Assembly (NCBI RefSeq): GCF_013302895.1
Contig: NZ_VJOK01000001.1
Location: forward strand, 4,238,083 to 4,302,082
DNA length: 64,000 nt
Direction of reading: 5' to 3'
From: Streptomyces albus subsp. chlorinus
Lineage (GTDB): Bacteria > Actinomycetota > Actinomycetes > Streptomycetales > Streptomycetaceae
In this document: piece after piece, positions 57,107 to 64,000 of the stretch
How the letters are laid out: each line of letters starts with the position of its first letter
Position numbering within the stretch: position 1 is the first letter of the stretch
Translations under genes and position numbers: made by a program
The notes under the pieces: model-generated
What the model was told of the DNA's origin: nothing
What the model saw: only the letters and a program-made list of their open reading frames with translations
Databases searched by the model: none

Positions 57107-57778
57107 TCAGGTCCGCTGGGCCTGTTCGCCGCTGCGAGCGAAGGCGTCGAGCGCGGCCGTGACCTCCTCGTCGGTGGTCTGGGGGAAGTCCCGGTACCAG
57201 AGGCCGACGGCCTCGAACACCTCCGGCTGGTGGAGGCAGAGCACGGTGTCGGCCTCCCGGCCGAGCGAAGTGACCGCCTCACCCGCACCGACGGGCGCGG
57301 CCAGCACCAACCGGGCGGGCCCCTGGCGGCGCAGATGCCGCAGGGCGGCGCGTGCCGTGACCCCGGTGGCGAGGCCGTCGTCGACGACGATCACGGCGCG
57401 GCCCTCGGTGCGGGGCGCGGGCCGGCCTCCCCGGTAGAGGTCCTCGCGGCGGTGGAGTTCCGTCCGTTCGCGGGCCACCGTGGAGGAGAGCCGGTCCTCG
57501 GTCATGCCCAGCATGTGGAGCGCGGTACGGTCCCACACGGGCGGGTCCTCGCCGGCGATGGCGCCGATCCCGTACTCGGGGCGGCCGGGCAGTCCGATTT
57601 TGCGGGCGACGAGGACGTCCAGCGGAGCACGCAGCGCGCGGGCCACCTCGACCGCGACGGGTACGCCTCCGCGGGGGAGGGCCAGGACCAAGGGATCCGG
57701 CAGGTGTTCGTCGCGCTGCATCTCGGCGAGCGAGGCGGCGAGTTCGCGGCCCGCCTGGGTGCGGTCTGCGAAGCGCAT
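57107..57778 (-). CDS. Phosphoribosyltransferase-family protein
   Basis: This 223-residue protein opens MRFADRTQAGRELAASLAEM, has LVLALPRGGVPVAVEVARAL and the PRPP-binding motif GRAVIVVDDGLATGVTARAA with two acidic residues. These stand-alone PRTases of actinobacteria resemble ComF/Rv0571c-type proteins, whose substrate is not settled. A gene for an alpha/beta hydrolase with the second half of the Rv0571c architecture lies 306 bases upstream on the same strand, suggesting the two act together. Confidence 0.8.
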   Translation of the reverse strand: MRFADRTQAGRELAASLAEMQRDEHLPDPLVLALPRGGVPVAVEVARALRAPLDVLVARKIGLPGRPEYGIGAIAGEDPPVWDRTALHMLGMTEDRLSSTVARERTELHRREDLYRGGRPAPRTEGRAVIVVDDGLATGVTARAALRHLRRQGPARLVLAAPVGAGEAVTSLGREADTVLCLHQPEVFEAVGLWYRDFPQTTDEEVTAALDAFARSGEQAQRT

Positions 57779-57803
57779 CGGGGATTCCTCCTGGGAGTGT
57801 CTG

Positions 57804-57930
57804 AAGCTGTGTGTCTGTGTCTCTGTCTCTCTGTCTCTCTGTGTGTCTGTGCGGCTGTGTGTCTGTCTGCGCAGCTGTGGGTCTGTGGGTCTGTGCCGCC
57901 GTGCGGCTGTATGTCAGTGCGGCGGTTGTG
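57804..57930. repeat. TG/TC-rich microsatellite-like tract
   Basis: A run of GTGTGTCTGTGTCTCTGTCTC-type sequence and then GGGTCTGT units covers about 125 bases in the 57779-58084 gap. It is highly atypical of this GC-rich genome. It lies upstream of the phosphoribosyltransferase start, where it could affect its promoter. Confidence 0.75.
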
Positions 57931-58084
57931 AGGCCGTGGCTCGTGGAACCGCGCATTCTCGGCGGCCGGGCGGCCGGGCCGCCGGGCCGACGCCCGGGTG
58001 CGCGCACGTCCTTGGCGCCTCGGCCATGACGCCTCGACGAGGAGACCCGGGCGCGGACTTCACGCACCACGCATCCCCGCCGGG

Positions 58085-58753
58085 TCATTCGCCGTTCGTC
58101 GTGGGCGGCAGGGCGAACCAGCCGGCGGCCTCCCGTGCGACCTCCTCCAGCGCTCCCGGCTCCTCGAACAAGTGCGTGGCGCCCGGGACGATGTGGAGGC
58201 GGTGCGGGGCCCGCAGCCGGTCGGCCGCCGCCTCGTTGAGCCGTATCACCTCGTGGTCGTGGCCGCCGACCACCAGCAGCACCGGTGCCAGGACGTCCGG
58301 CAGCGCGTCGCCTGCCAGGTCGGGACGGCCGCCCCGGGAGACCACGGCGTAGACGCTGTCGGGCCGTTCGGCGGCGGCCGTCAGCGCCGCCGCCGCCCCG
58401 GTGCTCGCCCCGAAGAGGCCGACCGGGCGCCCGGCGGTCGTCTCGTGCTCTCCCAGAGCGTCGATCGCCGCGACCAGGCGGCGGCCGAGCAGGGGAATGT
58501 CGAAACGGTGCTGGGCGGTCGCCGTGTCCACCTGCTCCTCGTCCTCCGTCAGCAGGTCGATCAGCAGCGTGGCCAGGCCCTCCTGGCGCAGTGCCGCGGC
58601 GACCGCGCGGTTGCGCGGGCTGAACCGCGAGCTGCCGCTGCCGTGGGCGAAGAGCACGGTGGCGTTCGCCCGGTCCGGCACCGTCAGGTCACCGGTGAGG
58701 AACGTCGAGCCGTCCGCCTCGATCCGCACGGGTTGTGTGGTTTCCGCAGCCAT
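58085..58753 (-). CDS. Alpha/beta hydrolase, dienelactone-hydrolase-like
   Basis: The 222-residue protein has an N-terminal beta strand series, VLFAHGSGSSRFSPRNRAVA as the HGSGS oxyanion region, the nucleophile Ser in GLFGASTGAAAALTAAAERP, and an acidic/His end VVGGHDHEVIRLNEA ... PGATHLFEE. This is the dienelactone-hydrolase-like group commonly paired with phosphoribosyltransferases. It is followed on the same strand by the PRTase; in M. tuberculosis Rv0571c the two domains are fused, from memory. Confidence 0.75.
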   Translation of the reverse strand: MAAETTQPVRIEADGSTFLTGDLTVPDRANATVLFAHGSGSSRFSPRNRAVAAALRQEGLATLLIDLLTEDEEQVDTATAQHRFDIPLLGRRLVAAIDALGEHETTAGRPVGLFGASTGAAAALTAAAERPDSVYAVVSRGGRPDLAGDALPDVLAPVLLVVGGHDHEVIRLNEAAADRLRAPHRLHIVPGATHLFEEPGALEEVAREAAGWFALPPTTNGE

Positions 58754-59152
58754 GCTTGATCACTTCCGTGCACCTCGGCACTTCCGTTCCGTTCGCGCCG
58801 CCCCTCGGGTGCCCCCGTGCGGGGCGGCCCAACCAGCACCGGCGCCGCTGACCCGTACCGGCCCCGCACCGCGCCCGTGCCGCGCGCCGGCGTACCCCCA
58901 GCTCCCTGCCACACCCACCTTGAGCTGGGGTTTCGCTCATATTGCTCGTGGATGACGGTCTTGTGACGGGGGTGGGCCGCTGCTTACGGTCGGGCGACCG
59001 CAGGGCATCGGGGCCCCGGCCACGGGGCCGTCGCATGCCGTGTCGCTTCCGTCGCCTCCGTCGCCGGGCACCGGTCCGCCGCGAGGGGGCCGTCGTCTCC
59101 GGCCTCCGGGGCGGGTCCCGCCGCGTCGCGGCGGGCGAGAGATTGGGTTTCC
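58754..59152. other. Intergenic region upstream of the citrate transporter gene
   Basis: This 399-base divergent gap has no coding-quality ORF. The centre (58915-58990) is A/T-richer: TTGAGCTGGGGTTTCGCTCATATTGC is promoter-like. The right half is GC-rich. It must carry the promoters of both the alpha/beta hydrolase and the CitMHS gene, but I see no clear binding site for the CitB-like regulator. Confidence 0.4.
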
Positions 59153-60709
59153 ATGCTGACGATCCTCGGCTTTGTCATGATCGCCGCGTTTCTCGTGCTG
59201 ATCATGACCAAGAAGATGTCCCCCATCGCCGCGCTCGTGCTCATTCCCGCGCTGTTCTGCGTCCTGGTCGGTCAGGGCGCCGACCTGGGCACCTATGTGC
59301 TCGACGGGATCGGCGACCTCGCGCCCACGGCCGCGATGCTGATGTTCGCGATCATCTACTTCGGCGTGATGATCGACGTGGGCCTCTTCGACCCGATCGT
59401 CCGGGGCATCCTGCGGTTCTGCAAGGCCGACCCGATGCGGATCGTCGTCGGTACGGCCGTACTGGCCGCCATCGTCTCGCTGGACGGCGACGGCTCGACG
59501 ACGTTCATGATCACCGTCTCCGCGCTGCTGCCGCTGTACCGGCGGCTGGGGATGAGCGTGGTCGTGATGACGGGTGTCGCCGCCACCGCCAATGGTGTCA
59601 TGAACACTCTCCCCTGGGGCGGTCCGACCGCGCGCGCCGCGACGGCGCTGAAGCTCGACGCGGGCGACATCTTCGTCCCGATGATCCCCGCGCTCGCGGT
59701 CGGCATGCTGTGCGTCCTCGCCCTCGCCTACGCCCTGGGCCTGCGGGAGCGCCGTCGCCTCGGTGCCCTGTCGCTCGCCGGGGACGCCGCGACCGGGGCG
59801 GACACCGAGGCGGAGGCGGGGCCGGGGACGGTGACGGACGTCGGGGCGGAGACGGACGCCCGGGCGGCGACGGTGAAGGAGACCGTGCTGGTCGGCGCGG
59901 GTGGCGGCGGGAAGGGCCGCCTCTCCCTCCGCAAGCTCCCCAAGCGCGGCACCGGCTCCGGCATCGGCTCCGGCTCCGGCATCGGTACCGGTGACGCCAT
60001 GGGTACCGGTGACGCCATGGGCGCCCCCACCGGTGATGCTGCGGGCGGGCCCGCCGGGGTCTCCGAGTCCGCCGTCCTGGACCCCCACCGCGCGACCCTG
60101 CGCCCCAAGCTGTACTGGTTCAACGCCGCACTCACCGTCGCCCTCCTCGTCCTGCTGATCGCCCAGCTGCTGCCGATCCCCGTGCTGTTCCTGCTGGGCG
60201 CGGCGATCGCGCTGACGGTGAACTTCCGGGACATGGCCGACCAGAAGGCCCGGATCGCCGCGCACGCCGAGAACGTCCTCAACGTCTCGGGCATGGTCTT
60301 CGCGGCGGCCGTCTTCACGGGTGTGCTCACCGGCACGGGCATGGTCGAGGAGATGGCCCGCACCGTGGTGAACGCGGTCCCCGACGCACTGGGGCCGCAC
60401 ATGGCGCTGGTCACGGGCCTGCTCAGCATTCCGTTCACGTACCTGATGTCGAACGACGGCTTCTACTTCGGCATCGTGCCGATCCTCTCCGAGGCCGGTG
60501 CCGCGCACGGGGTCAGTTCGTTGGAGATAGCCCGCGCGTCGCTCGTCGGCCAGCCGCTGCACATGTCCAGTCCGCTCGTGCCCGCCGTCTACGTCCTGGT
60601 CGGAATGGCGAAGGTCGAGTTCGGCGAGCACACGAGGTTCACGATCAAGTGGGCGGTACTCACCTCGCTGGCGGTGCTCGGGGCGGGCCTGCTGTTCGGA
60701 ATCCTGTAG
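59153..60709 (+). CDS. CitMHS-family citrate (metal-citrate) transporter
   Basis: The 518-residue membrane protein has ~12 helices and CitMHS features: MLTILGFVMIAAFLVLIMTK, AAMLMFAIIYFGVMIDVGLF, SLDGDGSTTFMITVSALLPL and NGVMNTLPWGGPTARAATAL, then YLMSNDGFYFGIVPILSEAG and SPLVPAVYVLVGMAKVEFGE. The family imports citrate complexed with divalent metals. A cytoplasmic loop of ~110 residues (200-310), low in complexity, separates the halves. The CitA/CitB-like two-component system lies directly downstream, on the same strand, and is its probable regulator. Confidence 0.9.
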   Translation: MLTILGFVMIAAFLVLIMTKKMSPIAALVLIPALFCVLVGQGADLGTYVLDGIGDLAPTAAMLMFAIIYFGVMIDVGLFDPIVRGILRFCKADPMRIVVGTAVLAAIVSLDGDGSTTFMITVSALLPLYRRLGMSVVVMTGVAATANGVMNTLPWGGPTARAATALKLDAGDIFVPMIPALAVGMLCVLALAYALGLRERRRLGALSLAGDAATGADTEAEAGPGTVTDVGAETDARAATVKETVLVGAGGGGKGRLSLRKLPKRGTGSGIGSGSGIGTGDAMGTGDAMGAPTGDAAGGPAGVSESAVLDPHRATLRPKLYWFNAALTVALLVLLIAQLLPIPVLFLLGAAIALTVNFRDMADQKARIAAHAENVLNVSGMVFAAAVFTGVLTGTGMVEEMARTVVNAVPDALGPHMALVTGLLSIPFTYLMSNDGFYFGIVPILSEAGAAHGVSSLEIARASLVGQPLHMSSPLVPAVYVLVGMAKVEFGEHTRFTIKWAVLTSLAVLGAGLLFGIL

Positions 60710-60759
60710 GCGGCCCCCGCGTCCGCGGCCTTCGTCCGGCTTCCGTCCCGGACCTCGGT

Positions 60760-60850
60760 CCGGGATACGGGATCCGGGATCCCGTCCGGGTCTTCGGCCG
60801 GGATCCCGTCCCGGGCCTTCGGCCGGGATTCCGCGGGGTCTCGTCCGGAC
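60760..60850. repeat. Tandem CCGGGATCCCG-type repeats downstream of the transporter gene
   Basis: Units such as CGGGATCCCGTCCGGGTCTT and CGGGATCCCGTCCCGGGCCT, each followed by CGGC, are repeated, with palindromic cores GGGATCCC. They lie between citMHS and the kinase gene. Could be a terminator region or a regulator-binding array. Confidence 0.5.
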
Positions 60851-60938
60851 AGAAGTCCTCTACTCTTCCTGGCAGCACGTAACCGGAACAGGTGATTCCA
60901 GCCGACCTGTCCGACCGACGGCGAACGCTGCCCGGCGT

Positions 60939-61001
60939 ACGGAGAGATTCGGACACGGAGAGATTCGGACACGGAGAGATCCGGATACGGAGAGATCCGG
61001 A
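60939..61001 (+). repeat. Four tandem 16-bp repeats just upstream of the sensor kinase
   Basis: ACGGAGAGATTCGGAC (60939-60954 and 60955-60970) then ACGGAGAGATCCGGAT (60971-60986) and ACGGAGAGATCCGGA (60987-61001) are head-to-tail. The last lies 18 bases before the start codon, immediately ahead of the AAGGGAGA ribosome site. Even spacing of 16 bases suggests either slippage or a binding array. Confidence 0.85.
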
Positions 61002-61018
61002 GAGAAGGGAGACGGGCC

Positions 61019-62731
61019 TTGCGCATCCGGCCGCCCCGCCGCGTCTTCTCCCACGTACTGACCGTGCAGCTGGCCCTCGTCGTCGGGGTGACGGCGCTGG
61101 TCAGCGGACTGTTCCTGGCTCCGCTCAGCGACCAGCTCGACCGCCAGGCCATGCGCCGCGCCCTCGCCATCGCCCAGACCACCGCCGCCCGCCCCGGTCT
61201 CGCCGAGGAACTGGCCGCCGCGTCCCGTCCCGGTGCGCGGCGACCCTCCCCGCACGGGCCCCTCCAGGCCGAGGCGGAACGCGTTCGCCGGGCCACCGGG
61301 GCCGAGTACGTCGTCCTCCTGGACCGGCGCGGCATCCGCTGGTCCCACCCGTCCCCGTCCCAGGTCGGCCGCCATGTCTCCACCGACCCGCGCGAGGTGC
61401 TGGAGGGCCGGGAGGTGACGCAGATCGACGAGGGCACGCTCGGCCGCTCCGCCCGCGGCAAGGCGCCGCTGCGGGACGCGGACGGCCGGGTCGTCGGCGC
61501 GGTCTCCGTCGGCATCGACTACGCGAACGTCCGCGACGGCCTGCTGGCCGCCGTCCCCGGGCTGCTGACCCACGCGGGCGGCGCGCTGGCGGCCGGTGCC
61601 GTGGCCGCGTACGCACTGGCCCGCTGGCTGCGCCGCCGCACCCACGCCCTGGCCTTCTCCGACATCTCGGCGCTGCTGGCCGAGCGGGAGGCGATGCTGC
61701 ACGGACTGGCCGAGGGCGTCGTGGCGCTGGACGCCGCGGGGCGGGTCCGCCTCGTCAACGACGAGGCACAGCGGCTGCTCGGCCTCGGCCCCGACGCGAT
61801 CGGCCGCCCGGTGACCGAGGCGCTCGGCGGCGCGGGCCGCACCGCCGACGTGCTGGCGGGACGGGTGAGCGGCCGCGACCTGGTGACCGTCAGCGGGAGC
61901 CGGGTCCTGGTCGCCAACCGCATGCCCACCGCGGACGGCGGGGCCGTCGCCACCCTGCGCGACCGCACGGAGCTGGAGCGGCTGGGCCGGGAACTGGAGG
62001 GCACCCGTGGCCTCCTCGACGCGCTCCGCGCCCAGGACCACGAGCACGCCAACCGCCTCCACACCCTTCTCGGTCTGCTGGAGCTGGAGCTGTACGACGA
62101 GGCCGCGCGGTTCGTCACCGACACGCTCGGGGTGCGCCGGGCGACGGCGGAAGAGGTCACCGAGCGGGTCGGGGACCCACTGCTGGCGGCGCTGCTCGTC
62201 GGCAAGGCGGCGGTGGCCGCCGAGCGGGGCGTGGCCCTGCGGATCGCGCCCGACTCCCGGCTCCCGGACCGGCTGGTGGACCCGGGCGGCCTGGTCACGG
62301 TCGTCGGCAACCTCGTGGACAACGCCCTGGACGCGGCGGCCGGCGGCACGGACCCCGCCGTCGAGGTCGCGCTGCGCGCCGAGGGCCGTACGGTCGTGCT
62401 GCTGGTCCGCGACTCGGGCCCCGGGGTGCCCCCGGAACGGCGGGAACTGGTCTTCGAGGAGGGCTGGTCCACGAAGCGGTCGGACGCGGCGGACGGGAGC
62501 CCCGGCGTCGGCCACCACGGTCTCGGTCTGGCTCTGGTACGGCGGTTCGCGGAACGCGTGGGCGGCTCCGTCCGGCTGGGCACCGCCGCACACTGGAGCG
62601 GCGCCGAGTTCCGTGTCGTTCTGCCGGAAGCGCTGGGCGAGCCGGCCGACGCGGCCGTCGTGGGGGGCTTGGCCGGGCCGGGAGGCCCGAGCGGGGCGGA
62701 GGACCTGACCGGCAAGGAGGCGAACTGGTGA
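61019..62731 (+). CDS. CitA/DcuS-type sensor histidine kinase
   Basis: The 570-residue kinase (TTG start, AAGGGAGA upstream) has an N-terminal transmembrane helix, an extracytoplasmic PAS/CACHE-like sensor region (about 35-170: EYVVLLDRRGIRWSHPSPSQ, GAVSVGIDY), a second helix (HAGGALAAGAVAAYALARWL), a cytoplasmic PAS (~215-330), the H-box DHEHANRLHTLLGLLELELY and an ATPase domain with N box GNLVDNALDAA and G box GVGHHGLGLALVRRF. This architecture is that of citrate/dicarboxylate sensors of the CitA/DcuS family. It is coupled to the response regulator by GTGA overlap. Confidence 0.92.
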   Translation: MRIRPPRRVFSHVLTVQLALVVGVTALVSGLFLAPLSDQLDRQAMRRALAIAQTTAARPGLAEELAAASRPGARRPSPHGPLQAEAERVRRATGAEYVVLLDRRGIRWSHPSPSQVGRHVSTDPREVLEGREVTQIDEGTLGRSARGKAPLRDADGRVVGAVSVGIDYANVRDGLLAAVPGLLTHAGGALAAGAVAAYALARWLRRRTHALAFSDISALLAEREAMLHGLAEGVVALDAAGRVRLVNDEAQRLLGLGPDAIGRPVTEALGGAGRTADVLAGRVSGRDLVTVSGSRVLVANRMPTADGGAVATLRDRTELERLGRELEGTRGLLDALRAQDHEHANRLHTLLGLLELELYDEAARFVTDTLGVRRATAEEVTERVGDPLLAALLVGKAAVAAERGVALRIAPDSRLPDRLVDPGGLVTVVGNLVDNALDAAAGGTDPAVEVALRAEGRTVVLLVRDSGPGVPPERRELVFEEGWSTKRSDAADGSPGVGHHGLGLALVRRFAERVGGSVRLGTAAHWSGAEFRVVLPEALGEPADAAVVGGLAGPGGPSGAEDLTGKEANW

Positions 62732-63465
62732 GCGATGCACCCACCGACACAGCCTTCGACGTGCCCGCGGGCCTGCCCATCGAGGTCCTCGTCGTGGACG
62801 ACGACCCCAATGTGGCCCGCATCAACGCGGCCTACGTGACCAAGGTGCCCGGCTTCCGGGTGGCCGGCACGGCCCGCACCGCCGCGGACGCGCTGCTCTT
62901 CCTGCGTACGCACCCCGTCGATCTGGTGCTGCTCGACCACTACCTGCCCGACGAGTCCGGGCTCTCCCTCCTCAAGCGGCTGCGCGGCCACGGTGTCGAG
63001 GCCGAGGTCATCATGGTGACGGCCGCACGCGACACCGCCACCGTGCGCGCCGCCCAGCGCCACGGTGCCCTCCAGTACATCGTGAAGCCCTTCACCTTCG
63101 CCCACCTGCGCGGCAAACTCGACGGCTACGCGGCGCTCCGCCACACGCTGGCCCGCGCGCCTGTCGCCGGGGCCACCCAGGAGACAGTGGACCGCATCTT
63201 CGGCGCCGCGGCCGCGCCTCCCGCCGCCGAAACCCTCCCCAAGGGTCACTCCGTTCTCACCGCCGACCTGGTGCGGGAAGTGCTGTGCTCCGCGCGGTCA
63301 GCCCTCTCCGCCCAGGAGGTCGCCGCCCGCTGTGGCCTCAGCCGCCAGACCGCGCAGCGCTACCTCAAACTTCTGGAAGGCGCCGGCCTGGTCCGCCGCC
63401 GCCTCCGCCACGGCGAGACCGGCCGCCCGGTCCATCTCTACTACTGGACCGGCCCGGCTTCCTGA
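62728..63465 (+). CDS. CitB/DcuR-type response regulator
   Basis: The 245-residue protein starts at a GTG in the kinase stop (AAGGAGG upstream). It has a receiver domain with EVLVVDDDPNVARINAAYV, the phospho-acceptor Asp in LVLLDHYLPDESG and the Lys in YIVKPFTF. The C-terminal domain (SAQEVAARCGLSRQTAQRYL, then HYLYYWTG-like end) is the HTH of CitB-type regulators. With the kinase and the CitMHS gene it forms a citrate-responsive module. Confidence 0.93.
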   Translation: MSDAPTDTAFDVPAGLPIEVLVVDDDPNVARINAAYVTKVPGFRVAGTARTAADALLFLRTHPVDLVLLDHYLPDESGLSLLKRLRGHGVEAEVIMVTAARDTATVRAAQRHGALQYIVKPFTFAHLRGKLDGYAALRHTLARAPVAGATQETVDRIFGAAAAPPAAETLPKGHSVLTADLVREVLCSARSALSAQEVAARCGLSRQTAQRYLKLLEGAGLVRRRLRHGETGRPVHLYYWTGPAS

Positions 63466-63500
63466 CCGGCCGGAGCGGCAGGGAGTGCCCGCCGGGTCTG

Positions 63501-63980
63501 TCAGGCTTCCGTGGCGGGGAAGCCGACCTCGACTCCGTGTTCGCGCAGAGACCAGTTCGCGGGTCGGACTTCGGCCGGGACCCCGCCTTCCACTCGCGCA
63601 ACGCGTGCTCCCCGAACGGCAGCTTGGCGATGTTGCCCTCCGCGGGCGCGAAGTCCTTGGTGCGCAGCAGGTCGGCCGGCATGTACGCGGCGATGACCTG
63701 TCGCAGGGCCTCCACGAGGGTGTCCGTGTGCTCGGCCACCCGCCCCACGCCGAACCCCCACTTGGACAGCATGTCCTTGGTGGACGCTCTCGATGTCGAA
63801 GGCAGTTGCGTTCTGGGTGCCCTCCGCCAACGGCTCCCAGTCGTCCTTGATCGTGCGAGCCGCCGCCACGGACTTCTCCAGGGGGCCGAGGATCCTGCGG
63901 ACGGAAAAAATCTCGATGGTGTAACCGTCACCCGGCTTGGGACCGTCGCCGCTGCCCGCGTCCTTGTCGCCACCGCTCAC
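63501..63980 (-). pseudogene. Frameshifted WXG100/ESX-like or helical secreted protein gene
   Basis: The start GTG 63980 (GGAGGAGGG upstream) gives MSGGDKDAGSGDGPKPGDGY then FSVRRILGPLEKSVAAARTI ... NATAFDIESV, a helical protein. Coding quality then continues in another frame: STKDMLSKWGFGVGRVAEHT, ALRQVIAAYMPADLLRTKDF, APAEGNIAKLPFGEHALREW. It finally returns to the first frame near 63575 with NWSLREHGVEVGFPATEA. Two compensating frameshifts (around 63795 and 63575) explain this. The sequence may carry two errors or the gene may be broken. Family not recognised beyond similarity in style to WXG100-type helical proteins. Confidence 0.6.
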
Positions 63981-64000
63981 CGCGTGCCCTCCTCCGCGCC

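Overview
The window reads as a high-GC actinomycete chromosome, almost certainly Streptomyces. The evidence is codon usage strongly biased to G/C at third positions, GTG/TTG starts, many leaderless genes, and a gene order (nth - NUDIX - MarP-like protease - hydrolase - holin-like - nhaA - acs ... ssd - tad cluster - helicase - bldG - anti-sigma factor - hppA - topA - tmk - holB - secreted peptidase - tRNA-Thr) that matches what I remember of the SCO3540-SCO3570 region of S. coelicolor. All assignments come from reading the sequence; no database search was run.

Left end (1 to about 6605): the end of an integrated prophage or integrative element, visibly more A/T-rich than the rest. It is packed with short, overlapping, same-strand genes: zinc-finger-like proteins, a DUF2637/SpdB-like membrane protein, a DUF6879 - XRE/DUF5753 regulator cassette, and a chain of tiny proteins. 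No integrase is visible, so it probably lies beyond the left edge. The element ends inside nth (endonuclease III). The first ~150 codons of the present nth have element-like composition and their own promoter, then a ~20-residue non-homologous insert, then the normal chromosomal 3' half. The element seems to have split the host gene while supplying a substitute 5' half.

Middle (6992-33224): housekeeping and stress genes. These are a NUDIX hydrolase, a CvpA/trypsin-like membrane protease, an epoxide-hydrolase-like protein with a holin-like partner, NhaA, acetyl-CoA synthetase (preceded by a 16-codon ORF that resembles its own N-terminus), a SulP transporter fused to a beta-carbonic anhydrase, a lipoprotein deacetylase, a CooC/MinD-like ATPase and a degenerate Fic-like protein. 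A HAD phosphatase follows, flanked by two probable small RNAs: a 6S-like RNA on one side and the actinobacterial 6C RNA with its poly-C loops on the other. Three DnaA-box-like 9-mers precede ssd, which heads a tad pilus cluster (ssd, tadA, tadB, tadC, DUF4244 pilin, TadE, TadE/G-like) that faces a DEAD/DEAH helicase.

Right part (33414-64000): bldG with its anti-sigma partner, the H+-pyrophosphatase, a lipoprotein, a methyltransferase, small membrane proteins, topA, an MFS-thymidylate kinase fusion, DNA polymerase III delta', a tripeptidyl aminopeptidase-like lipoprotein and tRNA-Thr(CGU). After the tRNA comes a two-gene operon of a large STAND-type ATPase plus a QueD/PTPS-like enzyme, then a TPM-like secreted membrane protein, a Q/P-rich protein, a phosphoribosyltransferase, an alpha/beta hydrolase, a CitMHS citrate transporter with a CitA/CitB-type two-component system, and a frameshifted gene at the right edge.
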